Below, one piece after another: positions 34,789-43,337 of a DNA stretch of 64,000 bases. The notes under the pieces are model-generated. The model was not told the origin of the DNA. It was given only the letters and a program-made list of their open reading frames with translations, and did not search any database. Location of the stretch: positions 1 to 64,000 of the forward strand of contig NZ_CBQR020000094.1 in assembly GCF_000455485.1 (NCBI RefSeq). The letters run 5' to 3'. The stretch comes from Gorillibacterium massiliense. Lineage in GTDB: Bacteria > Bacillota > Bacilli > Paenibacillales > NBRC-103111. Numbering within the stretch: the first letter of the stretch is position 1; every line of letters starts with the position of its first letter. A program made the position numbers and the translations under genes.

Positions 34789-35185
34789 ATAAGTTGAACA
34801 AAAGGTTGTAAGGATTTCGTCCCTGCAAAACCTGATTATTCTTCCAATCGCTGTTGCGCTCAGATTCCATGATTAGACTACTTCATAAAAATAGGAATCC
34901 GATAAGAAAAACGCCTATCGACGCACATTCAAAGAAGCCAGACCGCGTATAGAGGTTATTTTTCTTGCGATATCAGGAAGCTGAAGCTCCGAAGTTTATC
35001 CTTTCTGATATCGTCGCAAAGGCGACCGCTGAAGCTATCCTGAACGAATCTTAGTTAATCTAAGATCGGTTTCAGGCGGCTTCGCCGATTTTCACACATT
35101 CGCTCGTGACGTGCAAGCGGCATGTGTGGCGTATCCAGAACAATCGGTTTCTCCGCTCCTTCATCCTTCCTTTCGTTCAACTTAT
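34789..35185. repeat. Inverted-repeat element R1, copy B (with core and insert)
   Basis: 397-base element with near-perfect ends: ATAAGTTGAACAAAAGG on the left, and ATAAGTTGAACGAAAGG as reverse complement on the right. The core (about 34,903-35,012) has AAGAAAAA...TTTTTCTT and GATATCAG...CTGATATC hairpins and matches the 7,316-7,533 tandem units. An extra ~90 bases after it (about 35,042-35,135), absent in copy C, hold small hairpins. It fills the gap between pduO and rluA; no gene is seen inside. Confidence 0.8.
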
Positions 35186-35217
35186 ACTGATCGGTGGCTC
35201 AAGCGTGAAACGGATCT

Positions 35218-35814
35218 TTACTCTTTATCCTTCCGGGTGTGGAATACATCCGCGCTGCGCACGTACTCCACGTCGCTTTTGCCTTCCCGGAAATTCGCCG
35301 TACGGGCCACCGTAAAAAACAAGTCTGACAGCCGGTTCAAATACCGCAGCGCTTCCTCGTTGATGACCGCCTCTTTCGCCAGCGTCACCACTCGGCGTTC
35401 AGCACGGCGGCAGACGGTGCGGCATATATGCAGGGCCGAAGCTAATGGACTTCCTCCCGGCAAAATAAACTTGGTGATATCCGGTGTTTCCGCATCGTAC
35501 TTATCGATACAAGCTTCCAGATTATCCACTTTGTCAGCCTGCAGCTTATAAGGACGCGGAATCGACTCGTCCACGCCTTCCGGAGGCAAAATCGCTAAAT
35601 CTCCGCCGCAGTCGAACAACTCATGCTGGACCATCTCCATATCCGCCCGCATGTCTTCGTAAAGCGGACCTTCCATCAAGCAGATGGCTTGGCCGAGAAA
35701 GCTGTTCAGTTCGTCGACGGTACCGTAGGCTTCCACCCGTGGGTCATCCTTCTCTACCCTTCCGCCGATGACCGACGTCCGTCCTTTGTCTCCCGACTTC
35801 GTATAGATCTTCAT
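35218..35814 (-). CDS. Corrinoid adenosyltransferase, PduO type
   Basis: Cytoplasmic ATP:cob(I)alamin adenosyltransferase (198 aa). MKIYTKSGDKGRTSVIGG at the N-terminus binds ATP; VDELNSFLGQA, CRRAERRVV and RYLNRLSDLFFTVAR complete the PduO signature. ATG 35814 overlaps the stop of the ATPase gene (TGATG), so it is co-translated with the importer: incoming corrinoids are probably adenosylated at once. Equivalent to Bacillus yvqK. Confidence 0.93.
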   Translation of the reverse strand: MKIYTKSGDKGRTSVIGGRVEKDDPRVEAYGTVDELNSFLGQAICLMEGPLYEDMRADMEMVQHELFDCGGDLAILPPEGVDESIPRPYKLQADKVDNLEACIDKYDAETPDITKFILPGGSPLASALHICRTVCRRAERRVVTLAKEAVINEEALRYLNRLSDLFFTVARTANFREGKSDVEYVRSADVFHTRKDKE

Positions 35815-36719
35815 CACGGTCTCACCTTCCCTGCTCCGACTGCCAAGTCTGAGCTCATTTTCTCATAATTTTGCCGGCTTTCCAAATCCTCTGCCTGCTG
35901 CAAACCCTCCCGAAAGGCATCCGCCTTCCCGGCCTGCTGACCGGCATGGCCCGGACGCAGCAAAAGCTGCGGCGATCCCGTTTCCGGATGGGGCAAAATC
36001 GTTGGCCGGGTGCCATATACCCGTTCAATCAGCTCTTCCCGCATCGTTTCCTCCGGGGTGCCGATATGAACAACTTTGCCTTCATGCAGCACCAAAATCC
36101 GGTCGCAGTACTGAGCGGCCAAATTCAAGTCATGCAGTACCGCCACCGCCGTCAAGTTGCTTTCCCGCTGCCATTTCCGCACGTAGTCCATCATTTGCAC
36201 CTGATGCCCGATGTCGAGGAAGGTCGTTGGCTCATCCAGCAAAAGCAGCCGCGGCGACTGCACCATCGCCCGTCCCAAAGCGACCCGCTGCCGTTCCCCG
36301 CCGCTCAGGCTGGCGATGCCGCGGTCAGCCAGATGCGCTAAACTCAGCTTTTCCATGACAGCCTCAATGACTCGGGAGGAATCTCCCTTTTCGCGCCCCA
36401 ACCAATTTTGATAGGGAAAGCGGCTCATTTCCAGCACTTCCCGGACCGTAAACTCCACCGGCTCGAGTCCCTCTTGGGCGAGAACCGCCACCAGCTGCGC
36501 TCGTTTTTTGCGGGAATAGGAATGAACCGGCTTATCTTCCACCCGCACGGTCCCTTTCATTTCCGGTGCAAGCCCCGAAATGGCCCGCAGCAAGGTAGAC
36601 TTGCCGCTGCCGTTCGGGCCGATAATGCCATAAAACACCCCGGTCGGGACGTTGAAGGCGATATTTTTTAAGATCTCCGTCCCCCCGGCAACTACCGAAA
36701 GCTTCTTCACGTCGATCAT
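35814..36719 (-). CDS. btuD: Corrinoid/iron ABC transporter ATP-binding protein
   Basis: ATPase of 301 aa of the FepC/BtuD class: Walker A IGPNGSGKSTLLRA, signature LSGGERQRVALGRA, Walker B LLLLDEPTTFLD, His switch LHDLNLA. A ~45-residue C-terminal tail beyond the usual end has no clear match. The riboswitch upstream and pduO downstream point to cobalamin rather than siderophore. It overlaps the permease gene by four bases. Confidence 0.88.
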   Translation of the reverse strand: MIDVKKLSVVAGGTEILKNIAFNVPTGVFYGIIGPNGSGKSTLLRAISGLAPEMKGTVRVEDKPVHSYSRKKRAQLVAVLAQEGLEPVEFTVREVLEMSRFPYQNWLGREKGDSSRVIEAVMEKLSLAHLADRGIASLSGGERQRVALGRAMVQSPRLLLLDEPTTFLDIGHQVQMMDYVRKWQRESNLTAVAVLHDLNLAAQYCDRILVLHEGKVVHIGTPEETMREELIERVYGTRPTILPHPETGSPQLLLRPGHAGQQAGKADAFREGLQQAEDLESRQNYEKMSSDLAVGAGKVRP

Positions 36720-37756
36720 CGGGTCGCCTCCCTATCCCTTTTTTTCAGCAAATAGACGAAGAAAGGAGCGCCGACCAGCGCAGTGACAACGCCGAGAGGA
36801 ATTTCCTGCCCGCTTAAAACAAGACGCGCCAGCGTATCCGCCCACACGACATAAATCCCTCCAACTATCGCAGACAGTGGAATCAACAGCTTGTGATCCG
36901 GCCCTGCAAAAAGCCGCACGAGATGAGGCACGATAAGCCCGACAAAGCCGATAACGCCGGAAACGGACACAACCGCTGCAGTCAATAAACTGGAAGCACC
37001 AAGTACCACAAGCTTTGTTACCTGCACGTTGACACCCATATGCTCTGCCTGCTTTTCGCCAAGTGTAAATAGATTAAGCGCTCGACTGAATGCGACTAAA
37101 ACTACCGTTACCACGATCAAAAAAGGAGCTACCAACCGCGAATATTCCCATCCTCGCATAGCAACGCTGCCCATCAGCCAAAAAACGATCTCATTCACAA
37201 CGTTGCGGGAAAGCGACACCATCAAGGAAACAAACGAACCGAAAAAGGCCTGCACGATAACTCCGGAAAGAATAATCGTTTCAATACGCAGCCTGCCGGA
37301 ACGCCCCGACAAAAAATAGACAATCACTAAGGTGAGTAGTCCCATAACGAAAGCCGCGAAAGGCACTGCCCACATTCCCCACAAGGATTGCATGCCAAAA
37401 AGAATGACAAATGCCGCCCCCACCGAAGAACCGGAAGCCACGCCCAGCGTGTAAGGGTCAGCCAACGGATTGCGCAACACCCCTTGAAAACCAGCCCCAG
37501 CAACGGCCAGTGATGCTCCTACCAGCATAGCCAAAACAACCCGCGGCAGACGAACCAGAGCAACGATCACCTCATTCTCTGGCTTCCATCCGCCCGAAGG
37601 GAAAAGATCGCCGATAAAAGGCAGTCGATGCAGAAGGATATCCCAAACCTCTTTCAGCGGCACTCTCGCTGAACCAAGAGAAAGGCTAACGACAACGGAT
37701 AGTAGTAAGAGGAGGCAGGCGCCTCCTCCATAAACCCAAGCTCTTCCTTTACCCAT
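36716..37756 (-). CDS. btuC: Corrinoid/iron ABC transporter permease (FecCD family)
   Basis: Membrane protein of 346 aa with about ten helices. Family marks: LPRVVLAMLVGASLAVAGAG, FQGVLRNPLADPYTLGVASGSSVGAAF, and GVIGFVGLIVPHLVRL. It forms the channel with the overlapping ATPase gene. Repeat copy C separates it from the binding protein, yet all lie in the same direction and should form one transcript. Confidence 0.9.
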   Translation of the reverse strand: MGKGRAWVYGGGACLLLLLSVVVSLSLGSARVPLKEVWDILLHRLPFIGDLFPSGGWKPENEVIVALVRLPRVVLAMLVGASLAVAGAGFQGVLRNPLADPYTLGVASGSSVGAAFVILFGMQSLWGMWAVPFAAFVMGLLTLVIVYFLSGRSGRLRIETIILSGVIVQAFFGSFVSLMVSLSRNVVNEIVFWLMGSVAMRGWEYSRLVAPFLIVVTVVLVAFSRALNLFTLGEKQAEHMGVNVQVTKLVVLGASSLLTAAVVSVSGVIGFVGLIVPHLVRLFAGPDHKLLIPLSAIVGGIYVVWADTLARLVLSGQEIPLGVVTALVGAPFFVYLLKKRDREATR

Positions 37757-37777
37757 AACTCACCAGCCGATCTCAAT

Positions 37778-38082
37778 ATAAGTTGAACTTAAGATTGTAA
37801 GGATTCCGTCACTGCAAAACCTGATTATTCTGGAGAGTCGCTGTTGCGCTAAGATTCCTTGATTATATAGTTGTTTAAAGGTAGGAATCTGATAAGAAAA
37901 ACACCTATCGATGTACATTCAAAGAAGCCAGACCGCGTATAAAGGTAGTTTTTCTTGCGATATCAGGAAGCCGATGCTCCGAAGTTTTATACTTTCCGAT
38001 ATCGTCGCAAAGGCGACCGCTGAACCTTTTCCAGAACAATCGGTTTCTCCGCTCCTTCATCCCTTTCTTTCGTTCAATTTAT
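37778..38082. repeat. Inverted-repeat element R1, copy C (with core)
   Basis: 305-base element, ends ATAAGTTGAAC and (reverse complement) ATAAATTGAAC, inserted 6 bases after the btuF-like stop. The core (about 37,891-38,003) is very close to that of copy B. The flanking TATAA extends the inverted repeat. It fills the 37,757-38,088 gap; no gene inside. Confidence 0.8.
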
Positions 38083-38088
38083 ATTGCT

Positions 38089-39108
38089 TCACTTCACCGC
38101 TTCCGGATGGATCGCCTTCGCCATTTCGACGAGTGCATCCAATAAACGCGGGCCTACGCGGGAAACGATATCTTCATTGAGCGCGAACATACGATTTTCT
38201 TTAACTGCCGCCAGAGAGTCAAAGCCCGGACGTTTATTGATGGCATCCTTGACCGCATCGCCAATACCCGGTCCTGTTGTGTACAGAATGACATCCGGGT
38301 TGCTTTTGATAATCGTTTCGGCGTTAATCTCGAACCAGCCCTGCTGATCTTGAGCAACATTTTCGCCGCCTGCAAGGGTAACCAGCTCATCCATAAACTC
38401 GCCTTTGCCAACACTCCAGCCCGGAGAAAATTCCATGTATACTTTTTTCTTCGGTAAATCCTTCACTGCGTTAACAATGCGTGCTTTTTCCTCGCGCATA
38501 TGATTCGCCGTTTTCTCAGCGTCTTCCTGACGGTCCAAAATGACGCCCGCCGTTTCAATTTTCTCCACAACCTGATCGAAGGTCTTTGGCTCCGACGCAT
38601 AAACCTTCACATTCAGCTTACGCAATGCTTCAATCGCTTTTGCATTCAAAGACGCGCCAGCAAACACAACATCCGGCTTAAGGGCAACTACCCCTTCAAT
38701 ATCAGTCGTCATGTCGCCCACCTTTGGCTTCGAGTTCGCCTCTTTTGGATAATTGCTGTATTGGTCCACGCCTACAACCGTATCGCCGCCGCCAATCGCA
38801 TAAACAACCTCGGTTTCACTAGGCGCAAGGGTTATCACTCGCTCCGGAGCTTTTTCAAATACAATCGATTGTCCCGTGGCATCCGTCAGCGTTAGCGGAT
38901 ATACCGTCTTCGCCGCAGCCGCTTGCGTCGGCGCTGCTGTTGGCGCTGCAGACGGAGCCATGGAAGCTGTTGCTGCCACCGTAGGAGCTGCCGTTGCCGC
39001 ACCGCCGTCGTCCTTCTTCGATCCGCCGCAAGCCGTCAAGCCTGCCGCCAAAGCCACCGATAGCGCTACCGCCCCGATGCGTTTCCCCCAAAGCTTCATT
39101 TCCATCAT
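38089..39108 (-). CDS. btuF: Corrinoid ABC transporter substrate-binding lipoprotein
   Basis: Outer-face binding protein (339 aa). Lipobox LTAC (Cys27), a long Ala/Thr/Pro linker, then two TroA-like lobes joined by a helix: PERVITLAPSETEVVYAIGGGDTVVGVDQYSNYP, KPDVVFAGAS, and NPDVILYTTGPGIGDAV. The cobalamin riboswitch directly upstream supports corrinoid as substrate. ATG 39108 follows AGGAG by ten bases; the open frame reaches 39,141 without a ribosome site. Confidence 0.9.
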   Translation of the reverse strand: MMEMKLWGKRIGAVALSVALAAGLTACGGSKKDDGGAATAAPTVAATASMAPSAAPTAAPTQAAAAKTVYPLTLTDATGQSIVFEKAPERVITLAPSETEVVYAIGGGDTVVGVDQYSNYPKEANSKPKVGDMTTDIEGVVALKPDVVFAGASLNAKAIEALRKLNVKVYASEPKTFDQVVEKIETAGVILDRQEDAEKTANHMREEKARIVNAVKDLPKKKVYMEFSPGWSVGKGEFMDELVTLAGGENVAQDQQGWFEINAETIIKSNPDVILYTTGPGIGDAVKDAINKRPGFDSLAAVKENRMFALNEDIVSRVGPRLLDALVEMAKAIHPEAVK

Positions 39109-39192
39109 CCTGATCTCTCTCCTATCCATATGGTTTGGCATTCCGCCATATGAGAGGAGCTTGATACCGGGCCGATCTCACGCACAACGAAA

Positions 39193-39216
39193 AACCCCAT
39201 CCTAACGGATGGGGTT
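39193..39216 (-). terminator. Riboswitch expression-platform terminator
   Basis: Stem AACCCCATCC / GGATGGGGTT, four-base loop, then TTTCGTT on the minus strand, between the aptamer and btuF. It is the likely OFF structure when cobalamin is bound. Confidence 0.8.
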
Positions 39217-39290
39217 CGACATACGACGGGACGGCAGAACAATGCCGTGACAAGTCCCGGTAAGCCGCATCCTTTTCCGCGAAGGATTTC

Positions 39291-39470
39291 GTCAGCTAAC
39301 CGCCAGGCAGGTCTCCTGACTCCGCAGTTGCCGACCGCCTCGCCTTCCCGCCCTTATCGGACAGTGGCTGATCTGAGGCAATCCCGCGGTTACAGTGGCG
39401 CGACCGTGCCGGATTTGCACCGGCTTCCCTTTTAACCCGTACGCTTTTCGGCGATATCCGGGCACCTGAC
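39291..39470 (-). promoter_or_regulatory. Cobalamin riboswitch
   Basis: Aptamer RNA on the minus strand with the conserved blocks GGAAGCCGGTGCAAATCCGG, GCCACTGTAA and the B12 box AGTCAGGAGACCTGCC (39,306-39,321), closed by GTCAG/CTGAC. These are the standard landmarks of the class. It should shut off the btuFCD-pduO operon when adenosylcobalamin is plentiful. The 39,109-39,600 stretch holds promoter, aptamer and terminators only. Confidence 0.95.
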
Positions 39471-39512
39471 AGTAAATGAATTCATCGGGTTCAAGCTAAT
39501 CTCTTAGTCAAA

Positions 39513-39541
39513 AGTATAGGGGATGCTACCATTTGATGCAA
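39513..39541 (-). promoter_or_regulatory. Promoter of btu operon
   Basis: -35 TTGCAT (39,541-39,536), 17-base spacer, -10 TATACT (39,518-39,513), about 45 bases before the riboswitch. Confidence 0.75.
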
Positions 39542-39591
39542 GCTGACAGAAGGAAGGATGCGAAGTATTTTCTTTTCTTATACAGTGAAAA

Positions 39592-39611
39592 GAAGCTGCA
39601 TCAGCAGCTTC
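39592..39611 (-). terminator. Terminator of Spo0E-like gene
   Basis: Stem GAAGCTGC / GCAGCTTC then TTTTC on the minus strand; it overlaps the stop codon. Confidence 0.65.
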
Positions 39612-39864
39612 CTATCGTATACATATATTCATTGATCTTGATGTCCAGCTTGCTGCTTGCTTCCACAACCCGGGGCGCGGTGAGTGACTTCTCCCGTTCT
39701 ACCAATTCTTCCATGCGCAGACGCAAAATTCGAATTTCTTCCTCCAGGAAATAAAGAGAAGAGGTTGGAGAAGGCAGATAGGATTTGCCAAAAATACCGG
39801 ATCCACTCTCTCGAATGACAAAAGTGCCATCAGAAGTGACAGCAATGCCGCCCTTGTATAACAA
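39601..39864 (-). CDS. Spo0E-family aspartyl-phosphate phosphatase
   Basis: Protein of 87 aa whose C-terminal ~50 residues fit Spo0E: IRILRLRMEELV, then SSKLDIKINEYM, matching the SxxLDxxIxxY motif that contacts phosphorylated response regulators such as Spo0A~P. The N-terminal ~36 residues are unusual for the family and show no helix pattern. Start is TTG 39864 with AGGAGG eight bases upstream. It probably delays sporulation, but the target is inferred from the family. Confidence 0.78.
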   Translation of the reverse strand: MLYKGGIAVTSDGTFVIRESGSGIFGKSYLPSPTSSLYFLEEEIRILRLRMEELVEREKSLTAPRVVEASSKLDIKINEYMYTIGSC

Positions 39865-40068
39865 TCCTGATCCCTCCTTGTCTTAACCGATTCCTGCAAA
39901 AAGAATGAAAGCTTTGCAAAAGGGAGCGATATACAATTGAAACAGCAAGGGAAAAATTAAATTTATTTACAAATTCTATAATTTAATGCCATAAATATAT
40001 CATAATAATGTCATAAAAGATATAGAACTTTCTCATTACCCAGCTCATATAGACCTGGTTCCAAAGGC

Positions 40069-41268
40069 TTACACTTGTCGGATTTTCTGCAAAAATACGC
40101 CCATCCGCTCAAGAGCTTCGTTTAATTGTGCGACGGAAGTCGCATAAGAACAACGGAGAAACCCTTCTCCCCCCAGGCCAAATACGTTCCCGGGCACAGC
40201 TGCTACTTTCGCCTCCTTAATGAGGCGCCCAGCAAACTCTTCGGATGAGAGACCCGTCGATTCGATACTGGGAAAAGCGTAAAATGCTCCGTGAGGTTCA
40301 TGACAGGACAAGCCCAGCTCCCGGAATCCGCTTACCACCAACCTGCGCCGCTGATTATAGGACTCCATCATCTTATCCTTTTCTTCCATCCCGTTTGTCA
40401 GCGCCTCAATTCCGGCCACTTGAGCCATAATCGGAGCGCACATCACCGTGTATTGATGGATTTTCATCATCGCGGCGATCAATTCCCGATGACCGCAGGC
40501 ATAACCGAGCCTCCAGCCGGTCATGGCAAAAGCTTTGGAGAAGCCGCTGACAAGAATCGTCCGATCCTTCATACCTGGCAAAGAAGCGAAGCTCACATGC
40601 TTGCCTTCATAAGTCAGCTCAGCGTAAATCTCATCGGATATCACGATCAGATCGTTTTCCTCGACGATTTTAGCGATGGGGAGATAATCCTCGTAGGTCA
40701 TGATTCCCCCTGTCGGATTGCTGGGATAGCATAGAACGAGTATCTTCGACCGGGGTGTAATCTTGGCCTGCAAAGATTCTGCGGTAAGCTTGAAGCCATC
40801 CTTGGCGAAGGTTTCAATGCCTACGGGAACGCCGCCGGTTATGCTGGTGATCGGATTATAGGAAATATAACAGGGCTCGGGAACGAGAATTTCATCCCCT
40901 GGCGTAATCAAAGCGCGCAAAGCTAAATCGATGGCTTCGCTGCCGCCGATGGTAACGAGCACTTCATCCTGTGGTTGATACTCAACATGGAAGGAGTTCG
41001 CCAAATAGGACGAAATGGCTTCCCGCAGCTCAATCATGCCGGAATTGGAGGTGTAGCGGGTATGGCCACGCTCCAGAGAATAAACGGCAGCATCTCTTAC
41101 ATGCCAGGGCGTAGAGAAATCCGGCTCCCCAACCCCAAGAGAAATGATGTCCTTACTTCCGCTGACCAGATCAAAAAACTTACGGATTCCGGAAGGTGGA
41201 ATATCGCGAACGATCGGATTGAGGAAATCCCGCATCGACTTTGTTTTTGTTGGTGTGTTCTCAATCAT
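40069..41268 (-). CDS. PLP-dependent aminotransferase, class I
   Basis: Aminotransferase of 399 aa (PatA/YugH-like). SLGVGEPDFSTPWHV, YTSNSGMIELREAIS, LCYPSNPTGGIM, ISDEIYAELTYEG, and the Schiff-base Lys in VSGFSKAFAMTGWRLGY are present. It forms an operon with the upstream Lrp/AsnC regulator, the yugH-yugG arrangement of Bacillus, where the pair is thought to serve amino-acid metabolism. The substrate pair is not readable from sequence. Confidence 0.92.
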   Translation of the reverse strand: MIENTPTKTKSMRDFLNPIVRDIPPSGIRKFFDLVSGSKDIISLGVGEPDFSTPWHVRDAAVYSLERGHTRYTSNSGMIELREAISSYLANSFHVEYQPQDEVLVTIGGSEAIDLALRALITPGDEILVPEPCYISYNPITSITGGVPVGIETFAKDGFKLTAESLQAKITPRSKILVLCYPSNPTGGIMTYEDYLPIAKIVEENDLIVISDEIYAELTYEGKHVSFASLPGMKDRTILVSGFSKAFAMTGWRLGYACGHRELIAAMMKIHQYTVMCAPIMAQVAGIEALTNGMEEKDKMMESYNQRRRLVVSGFRELGLSCHEPHGAFYAFPSIESTGLSSEEFAGRLIKEAKVAAVPGNVFGLGGEGFLRCSYATSVAQLNEALERMGVFLQKIRQV

Positions 41269-41278
41269 GGCCGCTCAC

Positions 41279-41767
41279 CTACGGGGAGACCGGGAGCCGA
41301 TGATCTTCTTCATGATCCTCGAACGTAATCCCGTCCTGCTTGTATTTTTTCAGAATGAAATGCGTTTTCGTCGACAATACCCTGTCGATTGGCGAGAGCT
41401 TACTGGAAACGAAAGAAGCGACCTCTTTCAGAGTGCGGCCTTCGATTTCAACCAGCAGATCGTAGGCTCCTGACATCAAATAAACCGATTTCACTTCCGG
41501 ATATAGATAAATTCGCTCGGCGATGGCATCGAAACCACGGCCACGTTCCGGCGTAATCTGAACTTCAATGAGTGCGGTGACTTTGTCGTTGACCTTGCCC
41601 CAGTTGATTACCGCCGCGTATTTGACAATGACATGTTCCGCTTCAAGCTCCGCGATCGCCGCATCAACACTCTCCCGGTTCGTTCCCAACATGGTCGCAA
41701 GCGTTGCCGCGTCCATTCGGGCATCCTCCTTGAGCAGGTCCAGAATTTTCAACTTCAGTTCACTCAT
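41279..41767 (-). CDS. Lrp/AsnC-family regulator
   Basis: DNA-binding protein of 162 aa: N-terminal helix-turn-helix (ILDLLKEDARMDAATLATML...ESVDAAIAELE) and C-terminal RAM domain (VTALIEVQITPERG and VKSVYLMSGAYDLLVEIEG) that binds amino acids and makes octamers. ATG 41767 follows GGAGGG by seven bases. It is YugG-like and probably controls the aminotransferase gene starting 10 bases downstream. Confidence 0.9.
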   Translation of the reverse strand: MSELKLKILDLLKEDARMDAATLATMLGTNRESVDAAIAELEAEHVIVKYAAVINWGKVNDKVTALIEVQITPERGRGFDAIAERIYLYPEVKSVYLMSGAYDLLVEIEGRTLKEVASFVSSKLSPIDRVLSTKTHFILKKYKQDGITFEDHEEDHRLPVSP

Positions 41768-41807
41768 ATGAAACCCTCCGATCGTGTAATGGCGATGCAT
41801 GGTGACT

Positions 41808-41905
41808 CAAGGATAAACGGCTAACGCCGTCCATTTCAAGACGAACGGCGTTTACCATTGGGAATAAGGCTTATTATAGTGCTAAACTTATAAGCTCTTA
41901 TGGAG
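41808..41905. repeat. Dispersed repeat R2, copy 1
   Basis: About 98 bases beginning CAAGGATAAACGGC and running through GCCGTCC, GGAATAAGGCT and AACTTATAA; a second copy lies at 47,280-47,378. The front half folds as a hairpin (AACGGC...GCCGTCC with a matching ACGAACGGCGTTT arm). It lies between the Lrp gene and the MFS gene. Confidence 0.7.
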
Positions 41906-41958
41906 AAAAAAATGTTATTACCACTATACAACGAAAGGTTACGGCTGTAAAAGAGAAA

Positions 41959-43209
41959 TTAGCTGCCCTTCATACCGGAAAGCTTGCCTTTTTTAGCACC
42001 AAGCCACGGAATTAGCAGCAGCCATACTGCTATTGTCGAAAGATTGATTCCAAAAAGCAGCAGATTCGTCGCCAGACTGGAGGTTGTGGCGGAGACGACG
42101 CCAATAAAAACCACCGTTCCGATGATTCGCCCTGCGTTTATCGCCACTTCCCGGACGACAATGTACTCGACGCGGTTGGCGCCGCCGTCTTGTTCCCTTC
42201 CGATCAAGTCGAAGACTACAGATGTTACCGGTATAAAGAACAGGGGAAGAAACAACGCTGTACCCACTCCATAGAAAAGAAGCGTTCCGTAGCTTACCTG
42301 TTTGAAAAAAGGCAGTACCACCGCCGTCATGCCCGCTCCACCTATCAACATAGCCCATTTCCTGCGATGGGGACGAACGTAACGACCTGCTGCCAAAAAG
42401 GTAAACAACGCAACCCCATAGGTGACCAGAGAGTAATTGCCCAGCTTCATTTCGTTTCGCGTGCTTATGTAAACCAATACCGGAATCATGAAAGCGATGA
42501 CTCCCTCCCGCAGCCCTTGCGCGACGAGAGCCGGAAGCACACGCCGCCAAACCCCGTTTTTCCGTCGAACTATCCGAGCTCCGAAGCTCCAGAGATAGCG
42601 TCCTTCCGCCTTACGCTTTTTCAGCAGAAACGAGCAAAAGAAAGCCGCGACAAATACGCCGAGGGACAGAGCGAAAATCAGCCGGTATCCATTTACATCT
42701 TTCAATCGGAAAATCAATTGCCCCGAAATCCAGGGAGCCGCCATACCCGCAGCGGAGCCCAACAGTCCTGCCCAGCCGTTGAAGCTGTCCCGATCCTCGG
42801 GTCCTGTAATTTCAAAGTAAAGCACATTGAAGGCGAGCCAGAAAAAGCCAGAAGTAAGCCCCTGCACGATGCCCAATAGCGGTATCCATTGAACGGCCGT
42901 GGAGCCCAGGACAAGAACAACCAAGTAAAACAAAGCTGCCGTCGCCAGTCCCGTTCGCAGACAGTTCATGATGTTGCCTTCTTTCGCCCACTTGCCGCAA
43001 AGCCAAAAGGTGAGAGCCATGGCAGCTTGCTGATAAAGAGCGAACCAGCCCAGCATGGCCAGATCGTTTTTCACCTTCCATAAATAGACGTTAACGAAAG
43101 TGCCGGATAGCGCGTTGGCCACAACGTACAGACCGTTAACCAGGAGCAGCCATTTTGCCTGAAGGGACAAGTCTACGGTTCTTGCTTTCTTCTTTCGGTT
43201 AGGATTCAT
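41959..43209 (-). CDS. MFS transporter, YqgE-like
   Basis: Integral membrane protein of 416 aa with about twelve helices in two bundles and a basic mid-loop (LLKKRKAEGRYLW...RRKNGVWRR). NALSGTFVNVYLWKVKNDLAMLG and GITGPEDRDSFNGW-type segments suggest the YqgE group of putative MFS proteins; substrate unknown. ATG 43209 follows AGGTG. It lies after the TetM-like gene on the same strand, so an export role in drug tolerance is conceivable but only inferred. Confidence 0.85.
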   Translation of the reverse strand: MNPNRKKKARTVDLSLQAKWLLLVNGLYVVANALSGTFVNVYLWKVKNDLAMLGWFALYQQAAMALTFWLCGKWAKEGNIMNCLRTGLATAALFYLVVLVLGSTAVQWIPLLGIVQGLTSGFFWLAFNVLYFEITGPEDRDSFNGWAGLLGSAAGMAAPWISGQLIFRLKDVNGYRLIFALSLGVFVAAFFCSFLLKKRKAEGRYLWSFGARIVRRKNGVWRRVLPALVAQGLREGVIAFMIPVLVYISTRNEMKLGNYSLVTYGVALFTFLAAGRYVRPHRRKWAMLIGGAGMTAVVLPFFKQVSYGTLLFYGVGTALFLPLFFIPVTSVVFDLIGREQDGGANRVEYIVVREVAINAGRIIGTVVFIGVVSATTSSLATNLLLFGINLSTIAVWLLLIPWLGAKKGKLSGMKGS

Positions 43210-43337
43210 CGATTCACCTGCCGGTCGGATCTGGACGAAGAACGTCATTAACATACCCAAACCGGATGGAATCGTTGCATGTCAGTGGAATGATGCCTTT
43301 CACTAGGCGGTCACCATTTAACGTCAGACCGCAATAC

